From the NCBI GenBank assembly GCA_947624305.1, contig CANQKC010000015.1:1-63687 (forward strand): a stretch of 63,687 bases of DNA, read 5' to 3'. The notes under the pieces were generated by a model, which was not told the DNA's origin, made no database searches, and saw only the letters and a program-made list of their open reading frames with translations. This DNA is from an uncultured Monoglobus sp. GTDB taxonomy: Bacteria; Bacillota; Clostridia; Monoglobales; Monoglobaceae. The position numbers and the translations under genes are program-made. Of this stretch, positions 45,438 through 55,366 are shown piece after piece. The stretch's first letter is position 1. Each line of letters opens with the position of its first letter.

Positions 45438-46364
45438 CTATTCTTCCTCATCCTCGGGCGATATTATCGCGTTCACAAATTCCAGCGGGTCAAACGGCTC
45501 TATATCGTCGATCTTCTCGCCGACGCCGATGAACTTTACCGGAATATTATAGTCGTTCTTGATCGCCAGAACTATACCGCCCTTGGCCGTTCCGTCGAGC
45601 TTCGTGAGGATTATGCCGGTTATGTCGGCGGCCTCTTTGAACTGCTCGGCCTGCTGAACGGCGTTCTGACCGGTCGTGGCGTCAAGCACAAGCAGGACCT
45701 CTTTGCTTGACTCCGGAAGCTCGCGGTCAAGTATGCGGTATATCTTTTTAAGCTCGGCCATGAGGTTCTTTTTGTTGTGCAGCCGTCCCGCTGTGTCGCA
45801 CAGCAGCACGTCAATTCCTCTGGCCTTTGCCGCGTTTACCGCGTCGAATATGACCGCGGCGGGGTCCGAGCCCTCCTGCTGCTTTATAATGCCGACGCCG
45901 GCTCTGTCGGCCCAGACTTCAAGCTGCTCGATCGCCGCGGCGCGGAAGGTGTCGGCTGCCGCGATGAGCACCGACTTGCCCTGATTTTTATACATGTTCG
46001 CCAGCTTGCCGATCGATGTGGTCTTGCCCACGCCGTTAACGCCGATAACCATAATGACCGCGGGTGCGCCGCAGAGCTCGACCGAGTTGTCGCCCTCGGT
46101 GAGTATCTCGGCCATTATGCGGTTGAGCTCTCCGCGGAGCTCGCCGCTGTCGCGCAGGGTCTTTTCCTCCGCGGCCTCGCGCAGCCTCTCGATTATATCC
46201 ATCGAGGTATTGACACCCAGGTCCGCCGTTATCAGCGCCTCCTCGAGCTCGTCGAACAGATCGTCGTCGATCTTTCTGAACGATTTTATGACCGTGTTGA
46301 ACTTATCGTTGATCGAGTCTCTTGTCTTGCTTAAACTGTTTTTTAATTTGTTGAATAATCCCAT
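45438..46364 (-). CDS. ftsY: Signal recognition particle receptor FtsY
   Basis: The 308 aa GTPase docks SRP-ribosome complexes at the membrane. It has GVNGVGKTTSIGKLA, DTFRAAAIEQL, DTAGRLHNKKNLM and TKLDGTAKGG. The N-terminal acidic domain is short, as in Gram-positives. Its ATG overlaps the smc stop (TAATG), so they are coupled. Confidence 0.96.
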   Translation of the reverse strand: MGLFNKLKNSLSKTRDSINDKFNTVIKSFRKIDDDLFDELEEALITADLGVNTSMDIIERLREAAEEKTLRDSGELRGELNRIMAEILTEGDNSVELCGAPAVIMVIGVNGVGKTTSIGKLANMYKNQGKSVLIAAADTFRAAAIEQLEVWADRAGVGIIKQQEGSDPAAVIFDAVNAAKARGIDVLLCDTAGRLHNKKNLMAELKKIYRILDRELPESSKEVLLVLDATTGQNAVQQAEQFKEAADITGIILTKLDGTAKGGIVLAIKNDYNIPVKFIGVGEKIDDIEPFDPLEFVNAIISPEDEEE

Positions 46365-49300
46365 TACTCGCTCACCTCGTCAATATTTAATGATAATAAT
46401 TTGGACACGCCTTTTTCCTGCATGGTCACGCCGTAAAGCACATTGGCGGCCTCCATAGTTCCCCTCTTGTGGGTAACGACGATAAACTGCGTCTTTTCGC
46501 TGTACCGCTTGAGATACGCCGCGAAACGATAAACGTTAACGTCGTCAAGCGCGGCCTCGACCTCGTCGAGTATGCAGAACGGCGTGGGCCGCACGTTTAA
46601 GATCGCGAACAGCAGCGCGATCGCGGACAGCGCCTTCTCGCCGCCCGAAAGCAGCGTCAGACTCTGGAGCTTTTTGCCCGGCGGCTGCGCCTCGATCTCT
46701 ATTCCGCTCTCAAGCACGTTGTCCGGGTCGGACAGCGTGAGCTTCGCGCGTCCGCCGCCGAACAGACTGGCGAACACCTTGTTGAAGTTCTCGTTTATCT
46801 TAACGAACTGCTCCGCGAACTGCGTTTTCATTATGCTCATCATCTCGGCGATGATTTTTTTAAGCTCCTTTTTGGATTTGTTGAGGTCGTCGACCTGCGC
46901 GGTCAGGAAATCGGCGCGCTCCTTAACGCTCTTATACTCCTCTATGGCCTCGACGTTTATGCTGCCGAGGTTCCTTATCTGCCGTCTCAGCGTGTTGACG
47001 CGCTTTGTCGCGGCCTCAAAGTCAAAACCGCTGAGGTCGCGGCCTTCCTTAGCGTCGCTGTAGGTCAGCTCGTATTCCTCCCAAAGGCGGTTGATTATGC
47101 TCTCAAGCTCTGAGTCGATATTTTCATAGCCCGAGCGGGCCTTGGTGTGGACGTTTGAAAGCTCCATAAGACTGTCGCGCACGTCGTTGACCGCCTCCTG
47201 CTGCCGCTTGACGCGGCTTTCGGTCTCGCGGCGCTTTTCCGTCATGCCGCTCAAAGACCCGGCCAAATTCTTAAGAGCCTCCTCGTTGCTCTCGGCGCTC
47301 GCCTCAAGGCTTTTGATCTCGGCGGCGGTTTTCTCTATATGTTTTTCAAGGCCGCGTATCTCGTCAAGCCGCGAGGCGGTCGATGAAATGATCTGCGCCT
47401 TCTCGTTGTTCACGCTTCGGATCTTATCGTTTGTCTGCTCTATATCCTTTATCACCGAATTGCGCCTGATCGTCAGATCCAGAAGGGCGCGGCTGATCTT
47501 TTCGTTCTCACCGCTCAATAAAGCGTATGATTTCTCGCGCTTGTCAGCCGCTCTGCTCAGTTCCTCGGTCTCCGTCTCAAGCTTGTCCGCAATCAGTGAG
47601 GCCTCGCTGATTTCTTTTTTTACCGAGGCGATGCTTTTGTTCAGCTCCTCAAGCTCAGCCGCCATTTTTTCGCGGTCCGCGCCGCTCGACTCGATAACGC
47701 TGCTCAAATGTCCGCGCTCCGAGGTGAGTCTCGCCAGCTCCTCGCCGCATTCCGAAAGCCTGCTGTTGTTGTTCTTGATATCCTCAAGCAGGTCAGCCGC
47801 CTCGATCGACAGCTTGTTTATGCTCTTGGCCTGATTTGCGATATCCTTTTCGGCGGATTTTATTTTTTCCTCAAGCTCGGTTATCTCGCTCACTCTTGAC
47901 AGCGAGCCGATCGATTTCAGCGCGCTGCCGCCGGTCATGGCGCCGCCCGGCTGAACAACGTCTCCGCCCAACGTGACGATCCTGAACTTATAGCCGCACT
48001 TTTTGCCCATTGCGGCGGCGTTGTCGATGTTGTCAACGATCACAACCGGCCCGAGGATATTGCTCACGATCTCGGAATATTTCTCGTCATGCTCCACCAG
48101 CGACTCGGCTGTGCCAATAAAGCCCGGCAGCTTTTCCGCCTTTTTATCCTCAAGGCCGCGTCCGCGGATGTTGGAAATCGGAAGGAACGTCGCGCGTCCC
48201 AGCCGACGGTCTTTCAGATATTTTATCGCGCGCTTCGCGTCCTCGGCGTCGTCGGTGACTATGTTCTGGGCCGCGCTGCCCAGCGCGGTCTCTATTGCCG
48301 TTATGTACTTCCTTTCGGTCTTGATGAGCTGAGACAGCGGGCCGTGTATCCCTGCGCTGAGCCTGCCGCTCTTAAAGGCGGCCATGACCCCTCTGACGCC
48401 GCGGCTGTAACCCTCCAGATCGCGCTCCATAGTCTCAAGCATTTTCTTTCTTGACGATATTTCGCCGAGCTTCAGCGTGCTTTGGTTTTTGCGGTTGATC
48501 ATCTTCTGCATCTCGGCGTTTTTGGCGCCGTAGAGCTCGTCCGATTTATTGGTCTCGACCTTCAACGTCTCGGCATAAGCCTCGGTTTTTTTGATCTCGC
48601 CGTCAAGCTCGCCGAGCCGATTTTTCATCTCGTTCAAAGACGAGCTCTTGTTTTCAAGCTCGTCTTTTATCACGTCCGCACGGGACACAAAGCTGTCCAG
48701 AAGGATCTGCCTGCTTGAGATCTCGCTCCGTTTGCCGCCCGCCTCGGCGGTCTTTTCGATAATTTCGGCGCGCAGCTCCTCAAGCGCCTTGCTCTCCTCG
48801 CTGACGTCAAGCCCCGATTTGCGCGACTTTTCCGAAAGTTCCTCCGCGCTTTTCTCAAGCGCAACGCTTTGCGAGCCCAAAGACTCAAGCGCGGATTTCA
48901 GTTCCTCGATCTGCTTGTCCAGCTCCATCGCGCGTTTGTCGCCGCCGCTTATCTCGTTTTTCAGGCGATCGATCGTGCCCTCGGAGTGGCTTATCTCGTT
49001 TTCGGCCAGGCTTATTTTTCCGCGTATCTCGTGCCCCTCCGCGGTGAGGGCCTTTTCTGTCTCGCGGCCCTTCTCGGTGTCCGCGTCGATCTTTTCCATC
49101 TCGGAATATAGCGCCTCGACCTTTTTGTCGTTGTCGGCGATCTCTCCGCGCATTTTTTCCATCTGGCCCTCATAGATCTCAATATCGGCGGCGAGCTTTT
49201 TCATTGCCTCGCGCTTTTTCTCGATATTGATGACCGAGGCATTGATCTCAAGGTCCTTCATCTCGTCGCGCAGGACCAGATATTTTTTCGCCTTCTCGGA

Positions 49301-49924
49301 CTGCCGTCTGAGGGGCTCAAGCTGATTTTCAAGCTCGCCCAAAATATCCTCGATCCTCGTTATGTTGTCGGCGGTGCGCTCAAGCTTGCGCTCCGCCTCG
49401 ATCTTTCTGTACTTATATTTTGAAATTCCCGACGCTTCCTCAAAGATATGGCGGCGATCCTCCGACTTGGTGCTCAGGATATTGTCGATCTGGCCCTGAC
49501 CGATGATCGAGTATCCGTCGCGTCCGAGACCCGTGTCCATAAACAGCTCGTGCACGTCCTTTAAGCGGCACAGGGTCTTGTTTATGTAATACTCGCTCTC
49601 GCCGCTGCGGTAAAGGCGCCGCGAGACCCGTATCTCGGGAAAGTCGATATTGAATATACCGCTCTCGTTGTCGAGATTAAGGACGACCTCGGCAAAGCCC
49701 AAAGCCTTTCGGCTTTCGGTTCCCGCGAATATTACGTCCTCCATGCGGCTGCCGCGAAGGGACTTTATGCTCTGCTCGCCCATTACCCAGCGGATCGCGT
49801 CCGAAATATTGCTCTTTCCCGAGCCGTTCGGGCCCACTATCGCGGTGATCCCCGAGTTGAAATCCAGATAAATCTTGTCGGCGAAGGACTTAAAGCCCTG
49901 CATCTCAATGCTTTTTAATATCAT
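46364..49924 (-). CDS. smc: Chromosome partition protein Smc
   Basis: The 1186 aa protein has Walker A GPNGSGKSNISDAI (about residue 32), long coiled coils around a hinge (about 510-640), signature LLSGGEKALSAIALL and Walker B ILDEVEAALDD. It condenses and separates chromosomes with ScpA/ScpB (not in the window). Upstream is the ClpE gene, downstream ftsY. Confidence 0.97.
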   Translation of the reverse strand: MILKSIEMQGFKSFADKIYLDFNSGITAIVGPNGSGKSNISDAIRWVMGEQSIKSLRGSRMEDVIFAGTESRKALGFAEVVLNLDNESGIFNIDFPEIRVSRRLYRSGESEYYINKTLCRLKDVHELFMDTGLGRDGYSIIGQGQIDNILSTKSEDRRHIFEEASGISKYKYRKIEAERKLERTADNITRIEDILGELENQLEPLRRQSEKAKKYLVLRDEMKDLEINASVINIEKKREAMKKLAADIEIYEGQMEKMRGEIADNDKKVEALYSEMEKIDADTEKGRETEKALTAEGHEIRGKISLAENEISHSEGTIDRLKNEISGGDKRAMELDKQIEELKSALESLGSQSVALEKSAEELSEKSRKSGLDVSEESKALEELRAEIIEKTAEAGGKRSEISSRQILLDSFVSRADVIKDELENKSSSLNEMKNRLGELDGEIKKTEAYAETLKVETNKSDELYGAKNAEMQKMINRKNQSTLKLGEISSRKKMLETMERDLEGYSRGVRGVMAAFKSGRLSAGIHGPLSQLIKTERKYITAIETALGSAAQNIVTDDAEDAKRAIKYLKDRRLGRATFLPISNIRGRGLEDKKAEKLPGFIGTAESLVEHDEKYSEIVSNILGPVVIVDNIDNAAAMGKKCGYKFRIVTLGGDVVQPGGAMTGGSALKSIGSLSRVSEITELEEKIKSAEKDIANQAKSINKLSIEAADLLEDIKNNNSRLSECGEELARLTSERGHLSSVIESSGADREKMAAELEELNKSIASVKKEISEASLIADKLETETEELSRAADKREKSYALLSGENEKISRALLDLTIRRNSVIKDIEQTNDKIRSVNNEKAQIISSTASRLDEIRGLEKHIEKTAAEIKSLEASAESNEEALKNLAGSLSGMTEKRRETESRVKRQQEAVNDVRDSLMELSNVHTKARSGYENIDSELESIINRLWEEYELTYSDAKEGRDLSGFDFEAATKRVNTLRRQIRNLGSINVEAIEEYKSVKERADFLTAQVDDLNKSKKELKKIIAEMMSIMKTQFAEQFVKINENFNKVFASLFGGGRAKLTLSDPDNVLESGIEIEAQPPGKKLQSLTLLSGGEKALSAIALLFAILNVRPTPFCILDEVEAALDDVNVYRFAAYLKRYSEKTQFIVVTHKRGTMEAANVLYGVTMQEKGVSKLLSLNIDEVSE

Positions 49925-49962
49925 GTTTTATTCTCCGAATAAATATTTTGCGGAATTACGCG

Positions 49963-52329
49963 TCAATCCCCGAGAAGCTCCACGCTTATCCTGTCATCGC
50001 GCGCGTCCACGCGGGCGGTCATGCCGTGAGTGAGCTTTCCGCCGATAAGCAGCCGCGCCAGCTCATCCTCAATGTTCTTTTCAATATATCTGCGCATCGG
50101 GCGCGCGCCGTAAAGCCTGTCGTACGACTTTTCAACGACCAGCGCCTTCGCGTTTTCCGAAACATCAAGCGTGATCTCCTTTTCGCGGAGCCCCGCGCGG
50201 AGATCGTCGAGCATCAGATCAACAATGTCCACAAGCTCCTCTTTTTTAAGCTCGCTGAAAATGATCACATCGTCAACGCGGTTCAAAAATTCGGGTCTGA
50301 AAAGCTGTTTAAGCGCCCGCTCGATCTTGATGCGGGTTGCCTCCTCGGCCTCGTTGAAGCCGACCACGTTTGACTTGTTGTCGCTTCCGGCGTTTGAGGT
50401 CATAATTATTATCGTGTTTTCAAACGACACGACCTTGCCGTGGCTGTCGGTGATCCTGCCGTCGTCGAGGATTTGCAGCAGAATGTTGAACACGTCCTCG
50501 TGCGCCTTCTCGATCTCGTCAAGCAGCACCACGCTGTAAGGCCTGCGGCGGATCTTCTCGGTGAGCTGCCCCGCCTCGTCATAGCCGACATAGCCCGGAG
50601 GCGAGCCGATTATTTTTGAAACCGAGTGCTTTTCCATGTATTCCGACATGTCAAGGCGTATCAGCGACTCCTCGCCGTCGAACACCTCACGCGCGATCTG
50701 CTTGGCGAGCTCGGTCTTTCCGACTCCCGTGGGGCCCACGAAAATAAACGATACCGGCCTGCGCTTCAGATTTATTCCGGCCCTCTTGCGCCTTATGGCG
50801 TTGGCCGCGCCGCTCACAGCCTCGTCCTGTCCGATAACGCCCTTGTGCAGGCGGTTCTCAAGATCCGTGAGCCGCTCGGACTCATACTCTGTGATGTGCT
50901 TCACCGGAATTTTGGTCCAGTTTTCGATAACCGCCGCGATATCCTCGGGCTCGAGATATTTCACGGCCGACTTCTCAACCTCGGCGATCTTCGCCTTAAG
51001 CTGCAGCTCATGCACCTTAAGGTCGGCGGCCTCCTGATAATTATCGGCCTCAGCCGCGGCGTCCTTTTTGGAGATGGTTTCCCCGAGCTCGGCGTTCAGC
51101 CTCTCAAGCTCGATAAGCTCGCGGTTGTTGAGGTTCACCTTGCTGGCCGCCTCGTCAATGACGTCGATCGCCTTGTCGGGCAGAAATCTGTCCTGAATAT
51201 ACCGCTCGGAAAGCACCGCCGCGGTTCTTATTATCTCGTCGGTGATCTTCACCTTGTGATAGCTTTCGTAATAATTCTTTATTCCCTTTAAAATCTCGAT
51301 CGTCTCGTCGACCGTCGGCTCGTCGATCATAACGGTCTGGAACCTGCGCTCTAAGGCCGAGTCCTTCTCGATATGCTTTCTGTACTCGTCGATCGTGGTC
51401 GCGCCGATAACCTGGATCTCGCCCTTTGAAAGCGCGGGCTTTAAGATATTTCCGGCGTTCATGCCGCCCTCGGCGTCTCCGGCGGAGGCGATCGTGTGTA
51501 TCTCGTCGATCACAAGCACGATATTGCCCGCACGTTTTACTTCTTCAATAATGTTCTTGAGCCTTGACTCGAACTGGCCGCGGAACTGTGTGCCCGCGAT
51601 GACCGATGTCATGTCGAGCAGGTATATCTCGGTGTTCATAAGCTTGTGCGGGACCTCGCCGTTTGCTATCCTCAGCGCGAGGCCCTCGGCGATCGCGGTC
51701 TTTCCCACGCCGGGCTCGCCGATCAGGCAGGGATTGTTCTTGGTGCGGCGGTTGAGTATCTGAATTGTCCGCTCGATCTCGGTGTCTCTGCCGATAACTG
51801 CGTCGATCCCGCCGGCTGCGGCCTTGGCGGTAAGGTTCACGCCATAGGTGTCGAGCATGCGGTTCTTTTTGCGCTGCTTTTCTCTGACACCCTTTCTCGG
51901 CCCGCCGCGGCTGTCGCCCTGCGGCTCCTGCCGGGGGCCGCCCATAAAGCTTCCGAACAGACTGAACGGATTGCGCTGCCTGCTGCGGCTCATCGGCTCC
52001 TCGCCGCTTTTGTCGTCATCCGCCTCGTCGTCCGCCGCCTCCATCGAGACAATATCCGCGTCGCCGCTGAGCTCCTGGCGCAGCATGTTTATGCTCTCGC
52101 CTATGTCAAAATCGTCGCCCATCTCGTCGAGCACGTCCTTCATCTCTCCGTTGAGGCGGTCCATTTCCTCGGCGTCTATTCCCATTTTGCTCAGAATATT
52201 ATCTATCGGGCCCAGGTTCAGCTCCTTCGCGCACGACAGGCAGTAGCCCTCGTTGCGCTGGGAACCGTCCGGGCTTATTTTTGAAATAAACACAACAGCA
52301 ATATTTTTATGGCATCTGCAGCAAAGCAT
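49963..52329 (-). CDS. ClpE-type ATP-dependent unfoldase
   Basis: The 788 aa AAA+ protein begins with a zinc finger (CCRC ... CLSC, residues 3-6 and 30-33) in place of the double Clp_N domain, then acidic linker, D1 with GEPGVGKTAIAEGLA, a UVR region (ISKKDAAAEADNYQEAADLK), and D2 with GPTGVGKTELAKQ, then DEAGQLTEKIRRRPY. This domain order is that of ClpE, which unfolds damaged proteins for ClpP. A GGAGGGG ribosome site fixes the ATG at 52329. A CtsR-type operator was not found. Confidence 0.88.
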   Translation of the reverse strand: MLCCRCHKNIAVVFISKISPDGSQRNEGYCLSCAKELNLGPIDNILSKMGIDAEEMDRLNGEMKDVLDEMGDDFDIGESINMLRQELSGDADIVSMEAADDEADDDKSGEEPMSRSRQRNPFSLFGSFMGGPRQEPQGDSRGGPRKGVREKQRKKNRMLDTYGVNLTAKAAAGGIDAVIGRDTEIERTIQILNRRTKNNPCLIGEPGVGKTAIAEGLALRIANGEVPHKLMNTEIYLLDMTSVIAGTQFRGQFESRLKNIIEEVKRAGNIVLVIDEIHTIASAGDAEGGMNAGNILKPALSKGEIQVIGATTIDEYRKHIEKDSALERRFQTVMIDEPTVDETIEILKGIKNYYESYHKVKITDEIIRTAAVLSERYIQDRFLPDKAIDVIDEAASKVNLNNRELIELERLNAELGETISKKDAAAEADNYQEAADLKVHELQLKAKIAEVEKSAVKYLEPEDIAAVIENWTKIPVKHITEYESERLTDLENRLHKGVIGQDEAVSGAANAIRRKRAGINLKRRPVSFIFVGPTGVGKTELAKQIAREVFDGEESLIRLDMSEYMEKHSVSKIIGSPPGYVGYDEAGQLTEKIRRRPYSVVLLDEIEKAHEDVFNILLQILDDGRITDSHGKVVSFENTIIIMTSNAGSDNKSNVVGFNEAEEATRIKIERALKQLFRPEFLNRVDDVIIFSELKKEELVDIVDLMLDDLRAGLREKEITLDVSENAKALVVEKSYDRLYGARPMRRYIEKNIEDELARLLIGGKLTHGMTARVDARDDRISVELLGD

Positions 52330-52361
52330 TATACCCCTCCTATTTGCCAATATATTTATAC

Positions 52362-52390
52362 ATTATAGCACAACAAAATTCTTTTCGCAA
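52362..52390 (-). promoter_or_regulatory. Promoter of the clpE-type gene
   Basis: Minus-strand TTGCGA and TATAAT with 17 bp spacing, 33 bp before the start. Confidence 0.7.
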
Positions 52391-52450
52391 CAATAATATT
52401 AATAAAGTTTTTGCCATTCTGTAAATTTTGTAAAAATATAATATGTAATC

Positions 52451-52479
52451 TTGAACTTTTTTCGGATTTGTGGTATAAT
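52451..52479 (+). promoter_or_regulatory. Promoter of the MocR-like gene
   Basis: TTGAAC (52451-52456) and TATAAT (52474-52479) with 17 bp spacing, 49 bp before the start. Confidence 0.75.
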
Positions 52480-52527
52480 TATTATGTATTTGCGGGTAAA
52501 CGCCATATGAAAACGGAGATGGATTTT

Positions 52528-53919
52528 ATGTCGGTTTACAGTTTTATTGCCAAGGATAACGGAGTGCCGGTCTACCGCCAGCTTCAGCGGGCGCTGACCG
52601 ACGATATTAAGTCTGGCAAATATGACAATATGCAGAAGCTGCCCTCGCGCCGCAGACTCGCGCGTGAACTGGGTCTCAGCACCACAACGATAAACAACGC
52701 GTATCAGGCGCTTGTTGACGACGGCTATGCGGTCACTGTTGACCGAAGCGGCTTTTACGTCAAGGCCTCGGACATTTCCGCCGAGATCTATGACGACGTC
52801 AAATGGGAAGCCAGCGCGGATTATAAATATAATTTCAGCTACAACAACTGCGAAAGCGCCTCGTTCAAGGAATACTGCGCGAGACCTGCGGAAAAATTCA
52901 TCCGAGACTCGGGCGGGATCGCGTCCTCTTTTTTCGGGCACGGGGACAAGCGCGGCGAAAGCGCTTTCAGAATATCCCTCTCGAAGTATCTGAGCGAAAC
53001 GCGCGGAATAGACTGCACGATCGGCGACATTATCGTTGGCGCGGGAATTCAATATCTTCTGACGGTTATCGTTATGATACTGGGCCGCGACAGAGTGTAC
53101 GGCTTTGAAAACCCCACCGATTATAAAATGTATGTGTGGCTCAAAAACCTGGGAGCGAACATTAAGCTTTTGAATATTTCAGCCGAAAAGCCCGTGACTC
53201 CCGCCGCCCTTGACGAGGCCGGGATAGACGTTATGTTTCTCATGCCCGAGAACCAACTCCCGACCGGGCGCAGAATGGAGCTCAAGGAGCGCCGCGCGCT
53301 CGCGGAATGGTGCGCCTCGGGCAAGGGCAAATATGTGATCGAGGTCGCCTCCGACGGCAATCTCAACTACGCGGGCAAAAAGATAAGCACGATCTACACC
53401 CTGTCGGGCGGCGCGAATGTCATATACGTCGAAAGCCTTGAGCACACCATAGCGTCCAACGTGAAAACATCGTTTATGGTGATGCCGCCCGAGAGCATGG
53501 ATTCGGTCATAAAGCGGCTTGAGATGTACTCGCCGTCGGTCACGATATACGAGCAGCTTCTTTACTCAAATCTGATAAACGACGGCCACCTGAGGCGGCT
53601 CATATCAAAAAATAATAAGCTTATGAAAGAAAAGCGGGATTTTCTTATATCCGGTCTCAAAAATTCCAAGCTCGGCGAAAGATTCACCGCGCTGAACGCC
53701 GACGCGGGCATGAACTTTCTTGGGATGATACAGAGCGAAAAAAGCGGGCCGGAGCTGACCCGCGCCGCCTATGACGAGGGCGTGAAAATTTTTGAGATGA
53801 GCAAATTTCTGCTCGCTCCCAACCCGGGCATTGAGCACGGAGCCTTTGTTTTCGGCTACGCCGGCCTGAACCTCGCCGAAATCGAAGACGCGATAAAAAA
53901 ACTCGAAAAAGCCTGGTGA
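52528..53919 (+). CDS. MocR/GabR-like regulator with degenerate aminotransferase domain
   Basis: The 463 aa protein has a GntR winged helix (about residues 8-78; GVPVYRQLQRALTDDIKSG, LPSRRRLARELGLSTTTINNAYQ) fused to a class I aminotransferase-like domain. The PLP site is gone: aligned to the GabR pattern EDDYD...SK, the Asp is Val273, the Tyr is Ser275 and the Lys is His306, with the 31-residue spacing kept. MPENQLPTGRRM, normally part of the active site, remains. The regulator probably binds DNA without PLP; its target is unknown. ATG 52528 has GGAG 9 bp upstream. Confidence 0.87.
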   Translation: MSVYSFIAKDNGVPVYRQLQRALTDDIKSGKYDNMQKLPSRRRLARELGLSTTTINNAYQALVDDGYAVTVDRSGFYVKASDISAEIYDDVKWEASADYKYNFSYNNCESASFKEYCARPAEKFIRDSGGIASSFFGHGDKRGESAFRISLSKYLSETRGIDCTIGDIIVGAGIQYLLTVIVMILGRDRVYGFENPTDYKMYVWLKNLGANIKLLNISAEKPVTPAALDEAGIDVMFLMPENQLPTGRRMELKERRALAEWCASGKGKYVIEVASDGNLNYAGKKISTIYTLSGGANVIYVESLEHTIASNVKTSFMVMPPESMDSVIKRLEMYSPSVTIYEQLLYSNLINDGHLRRLISKNNKLMKEKRDFLISGLKNSKLGERFTALNADAGMNFLGMIQSEKSGPELTRAAYDEGVKIFEMSKFLLAPNPGIEHGAFVFGYAGLNLAEIEDAIKKLEKAW

Positions 53920-53925
53920 CCAACT

Positions 53926-54445
53926 CCCTCCACCGCTATCAACATAGTTATTAGCGATTAGATCGTAACGGCCCTAACTTACGGCTCCCTCCGGGAGGGA
54001 GCTGTCGCCGAAGGCGACTGAGGGAGATCGGCGCGCTTACTCCCTCCACCGCTATCGCGGTCCCCCTCCCTCAAAGAGGGAGGCGTTTGTAAAAGCTATC
54101 AAAACAGTATAACTCAGCGGATAACCGTCCAAACACAAAGTGCCGCAAACAACGGCTCCCTCCGGGAGGGAGCTGTCGCCGAAGGCGACTGAGGGAGATC
54201 GGCGCGCTTACTCCTTCCACCGCTTTCGCTACATATCCGCTCACGTTAATGATTTGCGGCCCCGTTTATCCATAGAAACGGAATACCGTGGCGCAACGAA
54301 CCCGCTACGCAGCTCCGGCCACGGTCCCCCTCCCTCAAAGAGGGAGGCGTTTGTGAAGACTGCCAAAACAGCATAACTCAGCGAATAACCGTCAAAACGC
54401 AATGTATCACAGTTTACGGTCCCTCAAAGAGTGAGGCGTTTCGGC
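53926..54445. repeat. Dispersed repeat cluster 4 around the DUF559 gene
   Basis: This 560 bp gap holds two near-identical direct copies of about 75 bp (53981-54055 and 54152-54226) made of a CTCCCTCCGGGAGGGAG hairpin, GCTGTCGCCGAAGGCGAC and CTGAGGGAGATCGGCG, each followed by CTCCCTCAAAGAGGGAGGCG (54067 and 54331 on). A heptamer array AACATAG TTATTAG CGATTAG lies at 53941-53961. No gene is seen in it. Confidence 0.85.
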
Positions 54446-54477
54446 TAATAAAAAATACAAAAATACGGAGATAACAG

Positions 54478-54834
54478 ATGTCGCTTCCATACAACAAAAA
54501 ATTAATTAAAACCGCAAAAACACTGCGCAAAAACATGACGCCGCAAGAGCATCTATTATGGTATAATTTTTTGTCTCATTACCCGGTCAGATTTCAACGT
54601 CAAAAAACCATTGGTAATTATATAATAGATTTTTACTGCCACCGCGCAAAGCTGGCAATAGAAGTCGACGGAACACAACATTATACCGAAGAAGCTCTGT
54701 CGTATGATAATGCCCGAACAAATAAGCTGTCCGAACACGGAATTCACGTTATCAGAATACTTAATATCGACGTCGACAAAAATTTTGAGGGCGTTTGCGC
54801 TCTAATTGATAATGAAGTTCAAAATAGATTATAA
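54478..54834 (+). CDS. DUF559 endonuclease-like protein
   Basis: The 118 aa protein is a clear DUF559 member: ARTLRKNMTPQEHLLWYNFL-type start (TLRKNMTPQEHLLWYNFLS), FQRQKTIGNYIIDFYC with the catalytic Asp and LAIEVDGTQHY with the E-x-D pair, then DNARTNKLSEHGIHVIR. The fold is that of Vsr-type restriction-like nucleases. It follows the largest repeat cluster directly and has no visible promoter of its own. Its codons are AT-richer than the neighbours. A role in repeat mobility is a hypothesis. Confidence 0.85.
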   Translation: MSLPYNKKLIKTAKTLRKNMTPQEHLLWYNFLSHYPVRFQRQKTIGNYIIDFYCHRAKLAIEVDGTQHYTEEALSYDNARTNKLSEHGIHVIRILNIDVDKNFEGVCALIDNEVQNRL

Positions 54835-54841
54835 AAACTAC

Positions 54842-54870
54842 TTGCATTTTGTTTTTATATATAATATAAT
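54842..54870 (+). promoter_or_regulatory. Promoter of the Hpt gene
   Basis: TTGCAT (54842-54847) and TATAAT (54865-54870), spacer 17 bp, followed by a GGAG ribosome site before 54904. Confidence 0.8.
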
Positions 54871-54903
54871 ATTAAAAAATACTATTGGCAGGAGAACAAA
54901 AAA

Positions 54904-55257
54904 ATGATTACTGTTGCGGAGGCTTACTCGGAGCTTAACGAGAATTACGACGCGGTGCTCAGCCGCCTTATGGGCAAGGAAAACCTTGTTTTAAAATATC
55001 TCACAATGTTCAAAAACGACACCACATACGAGGCTTTAACAAGCGCCGTGGAAGCGGGCAGCGCCGAAGACGCTCTGCGCGCCGCGCACTCGCTTAAAGG
55101 CATGTGCTTCAACCTCGGCCTTATAAACTTAGGCACCGCGTGCTCAAATCTTGTTGACGCGGTCCGCGGCGGGGAGTATGACTTAAATCAGCTTTACGCC
55201 CCTATCAAGGTCGAGTACGCAAAAGTCGCCGCGGCCCTTGACAAATGCATTGAATAG
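54904..55257 (+). CDS. Histidine phosphotransfer (Hpt) domain protein
   Basis: The 117 aa helical protein has the Hpt phospho-site in AAHSLKGMCFNLGL (His62). It would relay phosphate from a hybrid kinase to a receiver. The REC-HD-GYP gene 110 bp downstream is the likely partner. Confidence 0.88.
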   Translation: MITVAEAYSELNENYDAVLSRLMGKENLVLKYLTMFKNDTTYEALTSAVEAGSAEDALRAAHSLKGMCFNLGLINLGTACSNLVDAVRGGEYDLNQLYAPIKVEYAKVAAALDKCIE

Positions 55258-55366
55258 CGTGAAACGCCCCGATTTCGACATAAACGGGCGGAACACGCCT
55301 TGCGCGGAAGCGGATTTTGCCGTATAATCGTATAATACTTATGACATTTCAGACCGGAGGAAAAAT

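Noticed and set aside
52330..52450. CtsR operator upstream of the ClpE-type gene
   Set aside because: TTGGCAAATAGG is near the start but does not give the tandem GGTCAAA heptamers.
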